Made by a program: the position numbers and the translations under genes. A model generated the notes under the pieces. That model searched no databases. It saw only the letters and a program-made list of their open reading frames with translations, and had not been told where the DNA came from. From assembly GCA_024195585.1 (NCBI GenBank), contig SWBL01000331.1, forward strand, positions 1 through 57,159: DNA of 57,159 nt. Direction: 5' to 3'. This DNA comes from Aureobasidium sp. EXF-3400. Lineage: Eukaryota > Ascomycota > Dothideomycetes > Dothideales > Saccotheciaceae. This document shows positions 41,932 to 53,594 of this stretch, piece after piece (within the stretch, counting starts at the first letter, position 1; each line of letters opens with the position of its first letter).

Positions 41932-44900
41932 ATGAGGTGTTCGGATACTTCATTCGGCCCTACAAGCTGTGCAAGGTCTTTTGACTTCACCCTCACCTTT
42001 GAGCAAAGTATTCTATCGATTCTCCCCTCATGTCTCTTGCTCCTTGCATCTCTTCCCAGGATATCTCAACTATCGAGGCAACAACCCAAGACCGAGAGCC
42101 AGACAAGACTAGTCTTCAAAGTCGTATGTAATCAGATTATACCAGTTTATGGGCGTCGACACCGGATTGATGACTGATTGCAGGCACTCGCGGTATTGAA
42201 CATGATTCTACAACTTCTCCTGGTCGTTCTTTGGAGTAGAAGTTCCGGTTCTGACCTACCAACGGGCTTACCGTCATCCACACTTGCATTTATTGACTCG
42301 GTCACGATACTGTGCCTCTCATGGATTGAGGACATAAGATGTGTAAGACCATCGTTCCTGCTCAACATTTATCTGTTATTATCCGTACTCCTGGACGCCG
42401 TACAAGCTCGAACTCTATACCTGATTGGCCAGAGAACCATTGCAGTCGTTTTGACTACTAGCATCTGCTCAAGAACAGTGCTCCTTCTTGTGGAAGGCAG
42501 GGCAAAGACTTCTTACCTCAGACCACAATACAAGCATTATCCTCCCGAAGCTCGAAGCGGCATATGGAGTTTGAGCTTCGTCTGGTGGATCAACCAATTG
42601 TTTGTCAAAGGTTATCGAAGCCTCATCGACACAAATGATCTTTTCAATGTCGATCCAGCTTTCAGATCGAGGCTTGTTGGCCAGCGATTGCGAGTTTGTT
42701 GGCACCAGCGCAGTATGATCCAATATTTGGTATCCACGGAATTCCTTGCTAACAAAAGACAGAACACTTGAACAGTCGATCCATGCTTCCGAAAGTAGTA
42801 CTCATCAGTCTGAGGTGGCATCTACTTGCTGCTATCGTCCCCCGACTATTTCTACTTGGTTTCACCTTTGCTCAGCCTTTTCTGATTTCGGCAACCCTCA
42901 GATACATCAACGAATCAGAATCGAGAAGTACTAAAGACTATGCTTACGGTCTGATCGCGGCTGCCCTGCTGATATACGTTGGCATTGCTGTAAGTTTGCT
43001 GGACTTCGAACCATATTCTTTGCTAAAGCCACGTTACAGATCTCCTCAGTGCTGTTCAAACAATGTCTTGCTCGTATAGTTTCCTTTTTTCGAGGCTCCA
43101 TGATATCTCTGATATATGGTCACACATTGGAGCTGCGAGATGGCTCCTCTGCAAAAGGAGCCGCTGTCACACTTATGAGCACTGGTAGGCTTGAGCAGTC
43201 AGAGCAAGACACCACACAAGCTTACCTTACCGCTAGATCTTGACAACATCATTGAGTTCCTGGAGAATATCTACAACATCTGGGCGTGCGTGCTCGAGGT
43301 GGCTATCGGCATTTGGTTGCTGGACCGGATAGTTGGTGCAACCTGCATTGTGCCACTTGTGATTGTGCTAGGTATGTGGGCAAAGGTGAAACGTAACGGT
43401 CCCATCGTTCTCACTTTCATTCTACAGTGTGCGCGGCCTGCCAAACTCTGGTTGCCAAAAGTATTGGTAAAGATCAGCAAAATTGGAACAAAGCTATCCA
43501 AGCCCGTGTTCAGAATACTTCTCACATACTCGGCTCAATGCATTCTATCAAAATCTCAGGATATGCAGAGTCCGTAAGTGCAGATATACAGAATCAACGT
43601 ACCGAAGAGTTAGAGACCTCGCGTCCTTTCTTCAGAGGCATTCTATATCTGAATGTGCTGTGTACGTGCTCTTTGAAGACGTTGCCGCTCTAACACTGAC
43701 GTGAATAGCCTCTCTGCCTGCGATCTGGTCACCCTTCGTTACGTTCGTTGCTTTTGCAATCCAAGCCCTTCTTCGAGGAAGAGACTCGATCAATACTGTA
43801 CAAATCTTTACCTCGCTGAGCATCATCAATATAGTGACCTCGTCAGCGGGGAAACTTCTTGCTTTGTTACCCCAGATCGCTGCTGCTTTAGGCTGCTTCA
43901 AGAGGATACAAGATTACCTGCTATCAGAATCCTTTGTCGACTTACGCATCTATCGCACAACCAGATCATCAACCACACTAGGAGCTGCGAAGACCGAGCC
44001 GGACGGGATCAAGCTAGCGTCAAGAGTGTCGCAAAGTACCACGCGTAATGAAATTGTCACGTTCAACGAGGCGAATGTGCCATTGGGATCTGCCCTGAGA
44101 TCTGAAACGACGCTCAAGGCGACATGTCGAATTCCAAGGGGCTCAATTACCGTACTCATTGGTCCGACTGGATCTGGCAAGACGACTTTGCTCAAAGCGA
44201 TATTGGGAGAGATACCCTGCCAGTCAGGCGAAGTCTTTGTTCAGTCAAGGGATATGGCATACTGTAGCCAGACTCCGTTTGTGCTGAATGGCTCTGTGAA
44301 GAAGAATATCTGCGGTCCCTCGGTGTTGGACCCCGATGAGATATGGTACAAAGCAGTCCTGCGAGCGTGTGATCTGGACCACGATATCCAGAGATGGGAC
44401 AATCAAGATTCAACCATCGTTGGAAGCAAAGGTATTGCGCTCTCCGGCGGTCAGAAGCAGAGAATGGTGAGTTCATGTTGCCAAAGCCGTTGGATAAGAA
44501 CGCTAAAAGTTGATGAACAAGGCTTTGGCTCGCGCTGTGTACTCGAGAAAAGAGCTTGTTTTGCTTGACGATGTCCTCAGTGCTTTGGACAACAGGACTC
44601 GGAACACAATAACCTCACGATTGTTCTCAAGAACTGGCGTCTTCAAGAAGTTGGGCGCCACAGTGATCTTGACCGCTCACTCTTGTAAGCTCGATCTATG
44701 AGAGATCCTTGACAAAGATACTAAGACCCTGTTTGCCGCATAGTACAAGATCTCGCATTTGCAGACCACGTTCTTGTGTTGGACCTCAAGGGCAACCTTA
44801 CTCCTTTCGATACTTATGCAGATGCCGCTGCTGATAGTTGCTTGGAACTGAATGCAGGAGATGGCAACGACCAGGTGGATGAAGAGCTAGCATCTACAGA

Positions 44901-46798
44901 CGATCCAACGACCTTGGGACCTGCGACAGAGGCTCAAGATCAAGTAGGCCCCGAAACACAGCTTACAGACTTGACGAGGAGCACAGGAGATTTCAAGTTA
45001 TACGCTTATTATTTCAGAACCACAGGCTGGCTGTACCTGATCACTTTCCTGGCTGTGGCCGCCACGACAGCGTTCGCAGAGAATTTTGCTCAGGTCTGGT
45101 TGAATTGGTGGGCTGCAGACAACGGGAAGCAGTTACCCAAGTATCTGCCTGTCTACGCGGTGCTTTTACTTGTAGCGACTGTGTGCGCGCCCATCTGTCT
45201 TTGGATCATGTTTCTCCAGATGATGCCGAAGTCCGCAGCCGCGTTGCATTGGAATCTCTTGCAAACGGTCAAGAATGCACCATTGTCGTTCCTCGCTGCT
45301 ACCGATAGTGGCATCACGCTCAACAGATTCAGTCAGGATATGAGTCTGGTGGATCTTGCACTTCCGATCGCCTTATCAACCTTTATCATGGCATGCTTCG
45401 AGTGCATAGCGAAAATTGGATTAATTGCTACAGGATCCTCTTACATGGCAATTAGTGTTCCCTTTGCCTTACTAACAGTGGCCATGGTACAGCATGCCTA
45501 CCTGAAGACAAGTCGGCAGCTACGTTACCTCGATCTTGAGAACAAAAGCCCGCTATTCACACACTTTACGGAGACATCGGAGGGCTTGACTACTATCCGT
45601 GCATTCGGTTGGCAAGATGAGGCAATGTCCAAGAACAACGAGAACCTCGACAATTCACAAAAGTCATACTACATGCTCCTCTGTGCGCAGCGTTGGCTCG
45701 GACTAGTTCTTGACCTGATTGTTGCAGCATTGGCTGTCATGGTCGTCTCTTTAGCTGTAGAGCTGCGCAGCACTACCGAAGCAGGTCTACTGGGTATTGC
45801 TCTAAATAATGTCCTCAGCTTCAGTCAAGCACTCTCTTCAGTAATTCCAGCTTGGGCAAATCTGGAGACTTCACTAGGCTCCATCGCTCGCGTCAAGTCG
45901 TTTGTCAGCACTACGCCGTCTGAGACAAACACAAATGAAACAGCGACACCTCCACCCAATTGGCCGACTTGTGGTAGTATTCAGCTTTGCAACGTCTCAG
46001 TCAAGTATGGCGATCGCAAGCCTGCCTTGGAGAGTGTTAGCCTGACAATAAATCACGGCGAGAAGATAGGTATTTGCGGACGCACCGGCAGGTCAGTGAT
46101 GAGACGAATTTTCAGTGGGCTAACATCTTCTTTCTACAACTTTGTGCTGACGAGACAACAGTGGCAAAAGTACCCTTATCAATGCCATTCTTCGCATTGC
46201 TCCTACACAAACAGGTACAATAACCATTGATGACATCGACATAAGTACCCTTCAACCCAATATCCTGCGCAGTGAGCTCATTGTGGTGCCACAAGACCCT
46301 TTCACACTTCCAGGAACAGTACGCTACAACATCGTCCCGCTTGGTGGATCTTCCGATGCGGAAATCAAGACAGCTTGCGAAAGAGTCGGCATCTGGTCAG
46401 CTCTGGATAGCCGCGGTGGATTGGATGCGATATTACTTGATCATCCACTATCGCAGGGCGAGCAGCAGCTCATTTGCCTGGCAAGAGGAATGCTTAAGAA
46501 GAGCACGATACTCATTTTGGACGAAGCGACTAGCAGTGTAGATGGCAACATCGATTTACAAATCAGAGAGGTCATCAAGGAGCACTTTGCCGATTGCACT
46601 GTCCTTAGTGTTGCACATAGGGTCAGTCATCTCATGTCGGAAGTCCGGGGAGATTGATACTAACAGCCGTGATAGCTAGATACAGTTCTGTCGTCGGACA
46701 GGATTGTCTTGCTTGACGAAGGTAGGGTGCTTGAGAATGATAGTCCAAAGAATCTTCTAGCAAGAGACAGCATGTTTCATCGTCTCTATCGATCTTAG
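41932..46798 (+). CDS. ABCC (MRP-type) multidrug/peptide exporter
   Basis: Eleven exons join in frame: 41932-42123, 42184-42712, 42763-42989, 43040-43184, 43237-43371, 43428-43661, 43709-44466, 44522-44684, 44744-46091, 46162-46621 and 46676-46798, giving 1437 residues. The order is TMD0-TMD1-NBD1-TMD2-NBD2. The start MRCSDTSFGPTSCARSFDFT is the family's usual N-terminus. NBD1 has GPTGSGKTTLL (639-649), LSGGQKQRM (732-740) and ELVLLDDVLSALD (751-763). NBD2 has GRTGSGKSTL (1240-1249), a non-consensus signature LSQGEQQ (1340-1346) and ILILDEATSSVD. Linker and membrane segments are intact. Such pumps export conjugates and secondary metabolites across the plasma or vacuolar membrane. Here it probably serves the neighbouring peptide pathway (inference from position). 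No stop or shift found. Confidence 0.9.
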
Positions 46799-47646
46799 TA
46801 TCTAGAAACTAGAGCTACGACGAAGATTCAGAGATCATCAACGTTTTGCAGGTTCCACGATGATAGGAACTTCCCGGATCATGGGAAAGATAATCATGGT
46901 TTTTTGCAAAGTTGAAAATATGATTCACCATTCTGCTGTATCCTTGCTGACAATCTCTTGCCTGGCTGTTGAGGCAGCTTCAGACACAACGACATGAGTT
47001 CAAATTTGAAAGACTGGAACCGTGGTCGGAAAATTTGATCAAGCAAGCTTGGTCAGAATATCAACTTGACCTTCACTAGCATCGTAATGGCAGGATTGGA
47101 CAAAGTCGTTCCTCGGTTCCCCACATGTGCTTCCGATATTGAATCAATCATTAACACCGATATCTGTGCCATCGCCGTTGTTTTTGCCTTGACTACGCTT
47201 CACTACAGAAACAATGAATCACGATATGATGCTCCAAACTCGGGCTCCCACAAGATCGGGTGTGTCTCGCCATTTGGATCTTCCGGTGTAGAAAGAAGGA
47301 GTAGCCGTATAACAGACCTATAGTCAGCAGTGAAGTAAATCCTGTTAAGGTTTGGTGCATGCGACAATATGTATCCGGCACATACGGATGCGCCAATACG
47401 CGAATACGCGAATGCAATGCCGTCCGCAGACGAATGCGAGACCTTCTTAAGTCCGCGGATAGTCTGGTCGTTCGGCAGATGATCTTTTTGCTTTTCGCTT
47501 GTCCTCTTTTCCTCTGCCCCCTCTTCTACAACACTTAAACATGTCACAACACTCTTTTCTTCACCGCCAAACTCTACGACCGCCAGAACTTGTTCTATCC
47601 CGAGCTCTACTATCAAGCATTCCGAAATTCTATATACCATGTTACC
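46799..47646. other. No confident gene
   Basis: 848 bp. Overlapping short frames on both strands (plus 47066-47323, minus 47203-47640) lack motifs. A short ACGCGAAT-type repeat occurs near 47395-47412. Confidence 0.4.
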
Positions 47647-47880
47647 ATGGCTCTTGCGAACTCGGCCTACATCGTCGTCGCCATTATCTGCTGCGGCGCA
47701 CTCATCTGCTGTTTAGCAGCAGTCGATTGGGTGTATCGTCGCGGGGATCTCGATCTAAGAGGCGTGATACATGGCTGGTGGCCTTCCGACACACCAGCAG
47801 ATTACATGCGAGAAGTCAGGGAACAGAATCAAAGGGACATGTTACATAATATGAATTATCATGAGAGGACGTTGAGTTGA
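47647..47880 (+). CDS. Small single-pass membrane protein
   Basis: 77 residues from an ATG in a strong context (TTACCATGGC): MALANSAYIVVAIICCGALI then CCLAAVDWVYRRGDLDLRG. One Cys-rich transmembrane helix with basic flank (YRR) is followed by a polar tail containing GWWPSDTPADYMREVREQNQ. No family recognised. An in-frame ATG upstream (47590) would add 19 residues. A 16-bp tandem duplication (AGTTTCGACGCTTGAA, 47954-47985) lies downstream. Confidence 0.5.
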   Translation: MALANSAYIVVAIICCGALICCLAAVDWVYRRGDLDLRGVIHGWWPSDTPADYMREVREQNQRDMLHNMNYHERTLS

Positions 47881-48020
47881 CAGCCCTCAGGGTCGAAACT
47901 TATATATTTATCTCAAGTAAGGACCAAAAGTCCGCAGGTGGTGGAGCTGAAAAAGTTTCGACGCTTGAAAGTTTCGACGCTTGAAAGCTTCCCTGCTCGT
48001 CATTCATCATGTCACAAACA

Positions 48021-49352
48021 TTACTCGTTTTTGGAAGGCATCTCACTCAGACTAGCGTCGTATGTCTGCTCCGTATTCCAAAAACGATGCCAGGCCCTGA
48101 AGTAAAGAAAATAAGCATTGATAGCCAGTTTGGCAATCGGGTATAAAAAGCTAGGACACCCGGTCTCAAGAGCGCCAGCGGCATATTCTTCAATCGTCGC
48201 CTCTGGGGCGTTCAGTTTGAAGAGAATGCATTTCATCATCCTGTAACTCAAATCTTGGCATTGCTTTGCGCGGATGAACATTCCTGATTCGTAGGCTTTG
48301 ACTGCAGAGGATAGTGACGTCGACGGTGTAGATGAAGAGCTAGCAGATTCGATTGCGGATGCGAGAGATACAGTGTCTGCAAGGCCCAAATTCACTCCTT
48401 CTCCGGCAAAGGGTGTCATGAGATGAGCTGCGTCGCCAACCAAAGTTACACCAGGCCGATGTTTCCAAGTAGTACCGACAGGAAGCATGTCCAAGTTTGA
48501 TGCCCAAAGACCATGATCAGCGTTTTCAATAATGGATTTGAGCTGCGGGTGCCAATCCTTGAACTCTTCCAGAAGAGCAGGTTTTGCAACTTCCATATCG
48601 TTGGTGTCGTACGGGGAGGTCTTGAGCCAGTCTGCAGATGGCGGAACCAGCATTGCGTAGACAGAGAGACTGCCATCCCCGAGCTGCTGGGCCATCAAAG
48701 CTTTGTGGTCACTAATGGCGAACAAACTACCCCAGTTCACCAGAGAGTGCAGTTCCGGCGCTCTCGTAGCAACATCGCTAACACCGAAACGTACAGCGGT
48801 CACGCCAGAGAAGTGAGGCTGAACATTTGTGACTAGAGGCCGTATCCGTGAGTTGGCACCATCAGCACCAACTATCAGATCGAAGCCGCTGAGGGAAGCA
48901 TGTTCGAAGTTGAGGGTGATATCCGTAGGTTGAGAAGATCCAGCAGGAGTTGTAATGGACTGTAGACGATGACCCCATTTCACCACATCCTCAGGCAGGT
49001 TATCGAGCAGCAGCTTACGCAGCTGTGGTCTATCAATCTCTGGGCGACCACGATTGCTCTCTTTGGTGCTTCCGCCCATGTTGATATATCTCTTCAATCG
49101 CTTATCGGAGACGATGATGGCTTCTCCGTCGAATCGGGCATGCTCCAAGAATTTCTCATAGAGTCCGGCTTTCTTGATGGCAAGCAATCCACTTTCATCA
49201 TGAAGATCCAGACTGCCACCTTGGCTGCGAGTATGAGAACTGGCTTCTCCTTCGAATATGGCGACGGAGATGGATTGAGGAGATTTGAGGATAAGATGAG
49301 CAAGAGTGCATCCTATCGGACCAGCGCCGATGATGGCTATGTTCAAGGGCAT
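48021..49352 (-). CDS. TetX-like FAD-dependent monooxygenase
   Basis: Single exon, 443 residues from MPLNIAIIGAGPIGCTLAHL, chosen because the FAD motif GAGPIG (9-14) then sits where the family has it; an in-frame ATG 36 bp upstream (49388) would add 12 residues. Landmarks are GGSLDLHDESGLLAI (the TetX GGxLDLH region), RPEIDRPQLRKLLLDNLP, LIVGADGANSRIRPL (DG motif) and VTLVGDAAHLMTPFAGEGVN (GD motif). Group A flavoprotein monooxygenases of this type hydroxylate small molecules using NADPH and O2. The C-terminus is hydrophobic (PIAKLAINAYFLYFRAWHRF). It is 1.2 kb from the ABCC gene and could be a tailoring enzyme of the peptide cluster, or unrelated. No damage seen. Confidence 0.9.
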   Translation of the reverse strand: MPLNIAIIGAGPIGCTLAHLILKSPQSISVAIFEGEASSHTRSQGGSLDLHDESGLLAIKKAGLYEKFLEHARFDGEAIIVSDKRLKRYINMGGSTKESNRGRPEIDRPQLRKLLLDNLPEDVVKWGHRLQSITTPAGSSQPTDITLNFEHASLSGFDLIVGADGANSRIRPLVTNVQPHFSGVTAVRFGVSDVATRAPELHSLVNWGSLFAISDHKALMAQQLGDGSLSVYAMLVPPSADWLKTSPYDTNDMEVAKPALLEEFKDWHPQLKSIIENADHGLWASNLDMLPVGTTWKHRPGVTLVGDAAHLMTPFAGEGVNLGLADTVSLASAIESASSSSTPSTSLSSAVKAYESGMFIRAKQCQDLSYRMMKCILFKLNAPEATIEEYAAGALETGCPSFLYPIAKLAINAYFLYFRAWHRFWNTEQTYDASLSEMPSKNE

Positions 49353-50076
49353 CTTGGCTTCTGGATTGCAGATAGAGAGGCGGAGCATAGAATGATGCAG
49401 AGCTCGGAGTGTTTTGAGGTTCCAGGATAGTCATAAAGTAGCGCAATGCCAATTTCAGGTTCTGTTGCACATTAGCGCTTCGAAGGATTTGAGGGCTTCA
49501 CAGATCGGCAAGCAAATTCCAGGGTCCGCATTGCACGACCGCAAGAGACGAAGAGCGATTTATTGCGACTGACGAAGTGGGGCATCGCACTAAGAAAAGG
49601 GACATTTATGAGAATTCTACTTACGATGTCTATACAGATGATCCGCAACTACCAATGTTTCTGTTCCGTAAGCTGGACGGCCAGTCCAGACGACATTCGA
49701 ATGCCCCGACGCCACTGACGAAGCTGGCTGAATTGTGGGGTCTATCAACAAGAAATTCACAATGGGTGGTCGCCTGTCGTTTCTGATGAGCTTATGGACT
49801 CACAAGCATTGCTATGCCGAGCTTCCAAGGGATAAGTATCGTGTCAAGTCCTGATCTTGCAAGAGCGATGCCGACTGCAAAACAGGTTGTCGGGGGCGCG
49901 CTGCTTGCCAAGTAAGGTAAAGTGTTCGGCGAGCTGGGTGATCGCCCAAGAATCCATCTGTTTCGGACTGTCGATCTCGGGCGAGTTCTCCTATCTTCGA
50001 ACACATCTTCCAGAACTCAGGCTGTATCCTTTGATCCTTTGCCAACACCGCAACGCCATCTCCAACATTCTCCACG
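49353..50076. other. Divergent promoter, no gene seen
   Basis: 724 bp between the TetX-like gene and the small membrane-protein gene. Short frames only. Confidence 0.4.
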
Positions 50077-50569
50077 ATGAGCGAAAAGCCCCAGCCATCT
50101 TTCTTCAGTCCGTCTTTGATGCTCTATGCGCAGGTCGGACTTGCATTCATCCTTACTCGTCTTGTTCTGTACACCTACACCGCTTGGGAGCCACAAGATC
50201 GCGAAGCTCCACATTGGTTCTTGATCAAATTCTCGTTGATGGTGGCGTTTCTGGTGTGTCTTTCCTTGCAAGCTCTGTCATGAGCACTGCGGCGCGCGAC
50301 AGCGGACGACGCTCTCTCGATGGAAGGAGAAACTCATAAGGAAACGTGAGCGCCTGAGACCAGGAGCAGCACGACAATATGAACACGACTTTGACAAGCT
50401 CGTAAATCTCGTCCCGACGTTTCTTGATCGCATTCTTGCCATTCGAAGGAGCTTGGATGGGATGAAAAAGTCGGTCGACTCGTTCGTGCCTACAGTTGCT
50501 GGGAATTCACGTATGCAAAAAGCTGTAGCTGGTCGGAGAGCGTCGCGGCTCATTGGACAGATGCCTTGA
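50077..50569 (+). CDS. Small membrane protein with helical basic tail
   Basis: Two exons (50077-50253, 50303-50569) join across a 49-nt intron (GTGTGT..GACAG) to 147 residues. The first exon gives MSEKPQPSFFSPSLMLYAQV, GLAFILTRLVLYTYTAWEPQ and a second hydrophobic run WFLIKFSLMVAFL. The second gives a charged helical tail, RTTLSRWKEKLIRKRERLRP, FDKLVNLVPTFLDRILAIRR and GRRASRLIGQMP. The second exon is open only in a different frame from the first, so the splice model matters. No family recognised; a two-pass membrane protein with a cytosolic coiled tail is inferred. Confidence 0.5.
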
Positions 50570-51270
50570 GCCAATCGTCTCTGAGTTCGAGAGCGAAGGT
50601 TTTGCTCAGCAGCAGTAACCACAATAAAAGGTACAGGACAAGTCCAGCGACTGATGGGCCGGTACCAGCAACAATCTTGTCCTAGTGAGAGTCGTTCGAA
50701 TTGCATCAGCCACTTCTGGAAACGTGATCAACAACTCTCTCGTCACACAGCAAAAGCTTGCATAAAAAATAAAAAATTAGCTAAAGATCAGGGTGATGCC
50801 TTCGACGTCTTAGAACGACTCGTCATTCTGGTTCTCTGCAATGCATAGATACTCAATAGCCACTGCACAGAAGTACAACCTTGTGTTCTGACATGCTTCC
50901 GGATCAAGTATCGACTCCAGCGACGCACTGTGAGAATTGCAGGGTATGATCAAGCTCAGATCTGCAAGAGAGATAGAATCACATCGGATCAATCGAGTTT
51001 CGCATGATGCCGTGGCACCGATAGCAGACTATTTCGTGCAGATGTAGATCACACCGGCCAATTCAAAGCAAGCGCATATCACTCCATCCGGAGAAATCCC
51101 TCAAGCCGTGCTTACGGTACGTATCTTGATTATGAAAAACTCCGCATTGTTGCTGCCTGGACCACTCTATGATGTATATATCCATGGCAGGTGGAATATC
51201 CATTGCTCAAGCTGATTTCATGATCAAAAAACCACAATTGCAAGCTGACAAGTGCGACTTTTCCACAAAG
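50570..51270. other. No confident gene
   Basis: About 700 bp with short frames only, and an A-rich stretch (aaaaaataaaaaatt) near 50763. Confidence 0.4.
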
Positions 51271-51635
51271 ATGAATATCCAGCCAATCTGGGTCTGGGCT
51301 CACTGGGGAGGGCCAAATCTATGGTAAGAGATTGCTCTCCACTCTTCTGCCACATACAGTCAGTTGTCTAACAAAAATGCTAGGAAGGTTCGTATGATAC
51401 TAGAAGAGCTCGAGCTTCCCCATCAAGTCAACGTGCTTACATTCAATGAAGCAAAAGAGCCACGATATCTGGAGCTTAATCCTAATGGTCGTCTGCCAAC
51501 CATCGAGGACCCCAGCACTGGTATCACCATCTGGGAGGTGAGGACACTGCAAAGATCAACTTAGCCTTTTTGCAAAAAGTTTCTGACCCAGTCCTACAGT
51601 CTGGAGCAATCATTACATCTGGCTAAGTTAAGATG
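51271..51635 (+). pseudogene. Glutathione S-transferase, 3'-truncated relic
   Basis: Exons 51271-51323 and 51384-51537 join in frame to give WVWAHWGGPNLWKVRMILEE, ELPHQVNVLTFNEAKEPRYL, LNPNGRLPTIEDPSTGITIW and E. This is the thioredoxin-like N-domain of fungal GSTs (Ure2p-like: GxNxxKV, LNPNGRxPxxxDP). A third exon after an acceptor at 51599 starts SGAIIT as expected (ESGAIIxYL) but meets a shift and stop within a few codons. The helical C-domain is not found. It cannot make a working enzyme. Confidence 0.72.
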
Positions 51636-51802
51636 GAGTTAGATATGTAGCATCCTGTTATCGTTATAGTATCTTCCATCTTTATGACACTTTCCCATAT
51701 CCAGTCATTAGTAGCCACTGAAATCTTTGTCAAAGTCTAGTCCATAAACATCGGGAGTTGACATAAGGTGTGTTGAAATGTTCTATTTGAATCTCTTGCA
51801 CA

Positions 51803-52887
51803 CTATGGTTGCATACCTGAGGGCTTGCTCAACCTTGGGATCAAATTGATGGCATTGCTAAAGTTGATTTTGTCGCGCAGTTCGGAGGTCATAGTGGAGT
51901 TCTCAAGGTCTTCTAGAAAAGCCGGATAGGCTGGTGGCGGTGCATAAGGAAAGTCGCTCTGCACAATCTTAGTATGGGTCGGAAGACTCGATTTTCGTGA
52001 TGATCAACTTACACCATAAAGGATATGGTCGTGTGGAACGTTATCCAAAAGCATTTCAAGACCGCTGGTGAAGTCGAGAGTGCAAGGTCATAATAAAAGC
52101 TTTGGAAGCCGACCATCATCTCATCATACGTAGCCCCAATGCGGTCTTTAGCTACTGCATCCGGCATCTTTCGCACTAACCCAGTAGGCCGGCTGATCAG
52201 GTATGGAAGAGTCCCTCCTGCATGAGATAAGATCACCTTACACGCTGGGTACTTGAGGCATGTTCCTTGGGTAAGCATGTCGTACGCCGTTCTGGTGGTC
52301 TCGTGAGGATAATTAATGATTGGTTGAGGCGCTCTAGGGTTCACCGGGGTGGTATCAACAGGATGTGTGGGGTGAATAAAGACCACGCATGCCCGACGGT
52401 TCAACTCCTCCCAGATAGGCTGGACATCGGGGTGTCCAAGATATGTGTTTCCCTTGCCATAACGAGTGAATAGAGTCACTCCGTCAGCCTTCAGAACGTC
52501 CAAGGCATACTGGAGTTCTTCGAGGGCGGCCTGCGTATCGAGAATATCCGGGAGATTGGCGAAGAAGCCAAATTTTTCTGGCTCTTGATCGCGAATTCGA
52601 GCGCTCTCCAGATTCAGCTTGCGAGCAAGCTCATGTGAAGCTTGGCCTTGTAGAATGCATGCCCCTGGGGCTGTGATGGAGAGTATTGAGGTCTGTACAC
52701 CCAACTTCTGCATTATGTGTCTCGATGAACCAAGCGACCACTCTGGGGTCGCCCAGCCACTGGGATCACCACCCGCTTCCTCAACCGCGCGAGCATAGAA
52801 ATCAGGCACTATGTGGTGGTGTGTATCGATTTTGTTTACATGAGGTTGTTGTGGCCAGCCCGGCGATGGGTTGTTGGCTTTGTCCAT
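51803..52887 (-). pseudogene. ACMSD-like amidohydrolase (Amidohydro_2) with frameshift
   Basis: From ATG 52887 the protein has KIDTHHHIVPDFYARAVEEA (metal-binding HxH), WSLGSSRHIMQKLGVQTSIL, TLFTRYGKGNTYLGHPDVQP, VFIHPTHP and KVILSHAGGTLPYLISRP, as in 2-amino-3-carboxymuconate-6-semialdehyde decarboxylase relatives. Near 52052 the frame slips: STSPAVLKC should continue LLDNVPHDHILYG, which is present in the next frame and explained by loss of one base. After a GTAAGT intron, the last exon SDFPYAPPPAYPAFLEDLEN, with the second metal Asp, runs to TAG at 51803. One 1-base deletion separates an intact 5' and 3' half. Recently broken gene, or a sequencing error in a short run. Confidence 0.75.
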
Positions 52888-53594
52888 GGTTTCTCAAGCA
52901 GGGTTAATTGAGGTTGAAAAAGTCATATACCAAGAGAGAAAGAGGGAAAGAGAGGAAGAGGAGAACAGCGGTCAAAGGATGTTGGGGCGTCATGCGCAGT
53001 GGGTCATTCTTCGCATGATCCGGCATTGATGGTCTGTTCAGTCAGAGATTCGGAAGAGATCCGCTTATTAGAGCACTTCCGCGCGACAGACACGAAACAT
53101 CGAAGTCACAAATGTGCCCGGGACAAGGGCCAAGGCCGGCAGATGTGATAGGTATCCTGACCTTTATCAAGTGATGAGGGGATGGTTCATGCTCTTGTTC
53201 GATGATCAAAAAGAGATAGCTTTTAGTGCGCCAGCTGCTCGACATTTTGTTTGTTTGTCGCATGAGTACAGACGGCTGCTGTGGGGAAAAGATTCGAGGC
53301 TAAAGCCGGGCTGGACCCTGGCAACGACCTTTACAAGTCGTACAATAGTCTCACCAGCATCGGGCCATGGTCATGCTATGGCAGATGATTGATATTCCTA
53401 CCTCGGAAATGTCATTGGAATCGCTATCGCCATGTTCACGTATCTGAGAGAAGCAAGGAGTGTAGAATCGATTATGAGTATAGTGCAGGGACACGTCTGA
53501 AGCAATTGGAACATGGCGACTCTGTGCTACGCTCATGGTTCTTGAAAGTCGTTCAACTCGTTCTTGGGGTATCATCGCCGTGGTTGTTGGCCGT
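52888..53594. other. No confident gene
   Basis: 707 bp between two minus-strand genes. A GA-rich run (agagagaaagagggaaagagaggaag) near 52935 is a simple repeat. Confidence 0.4.
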
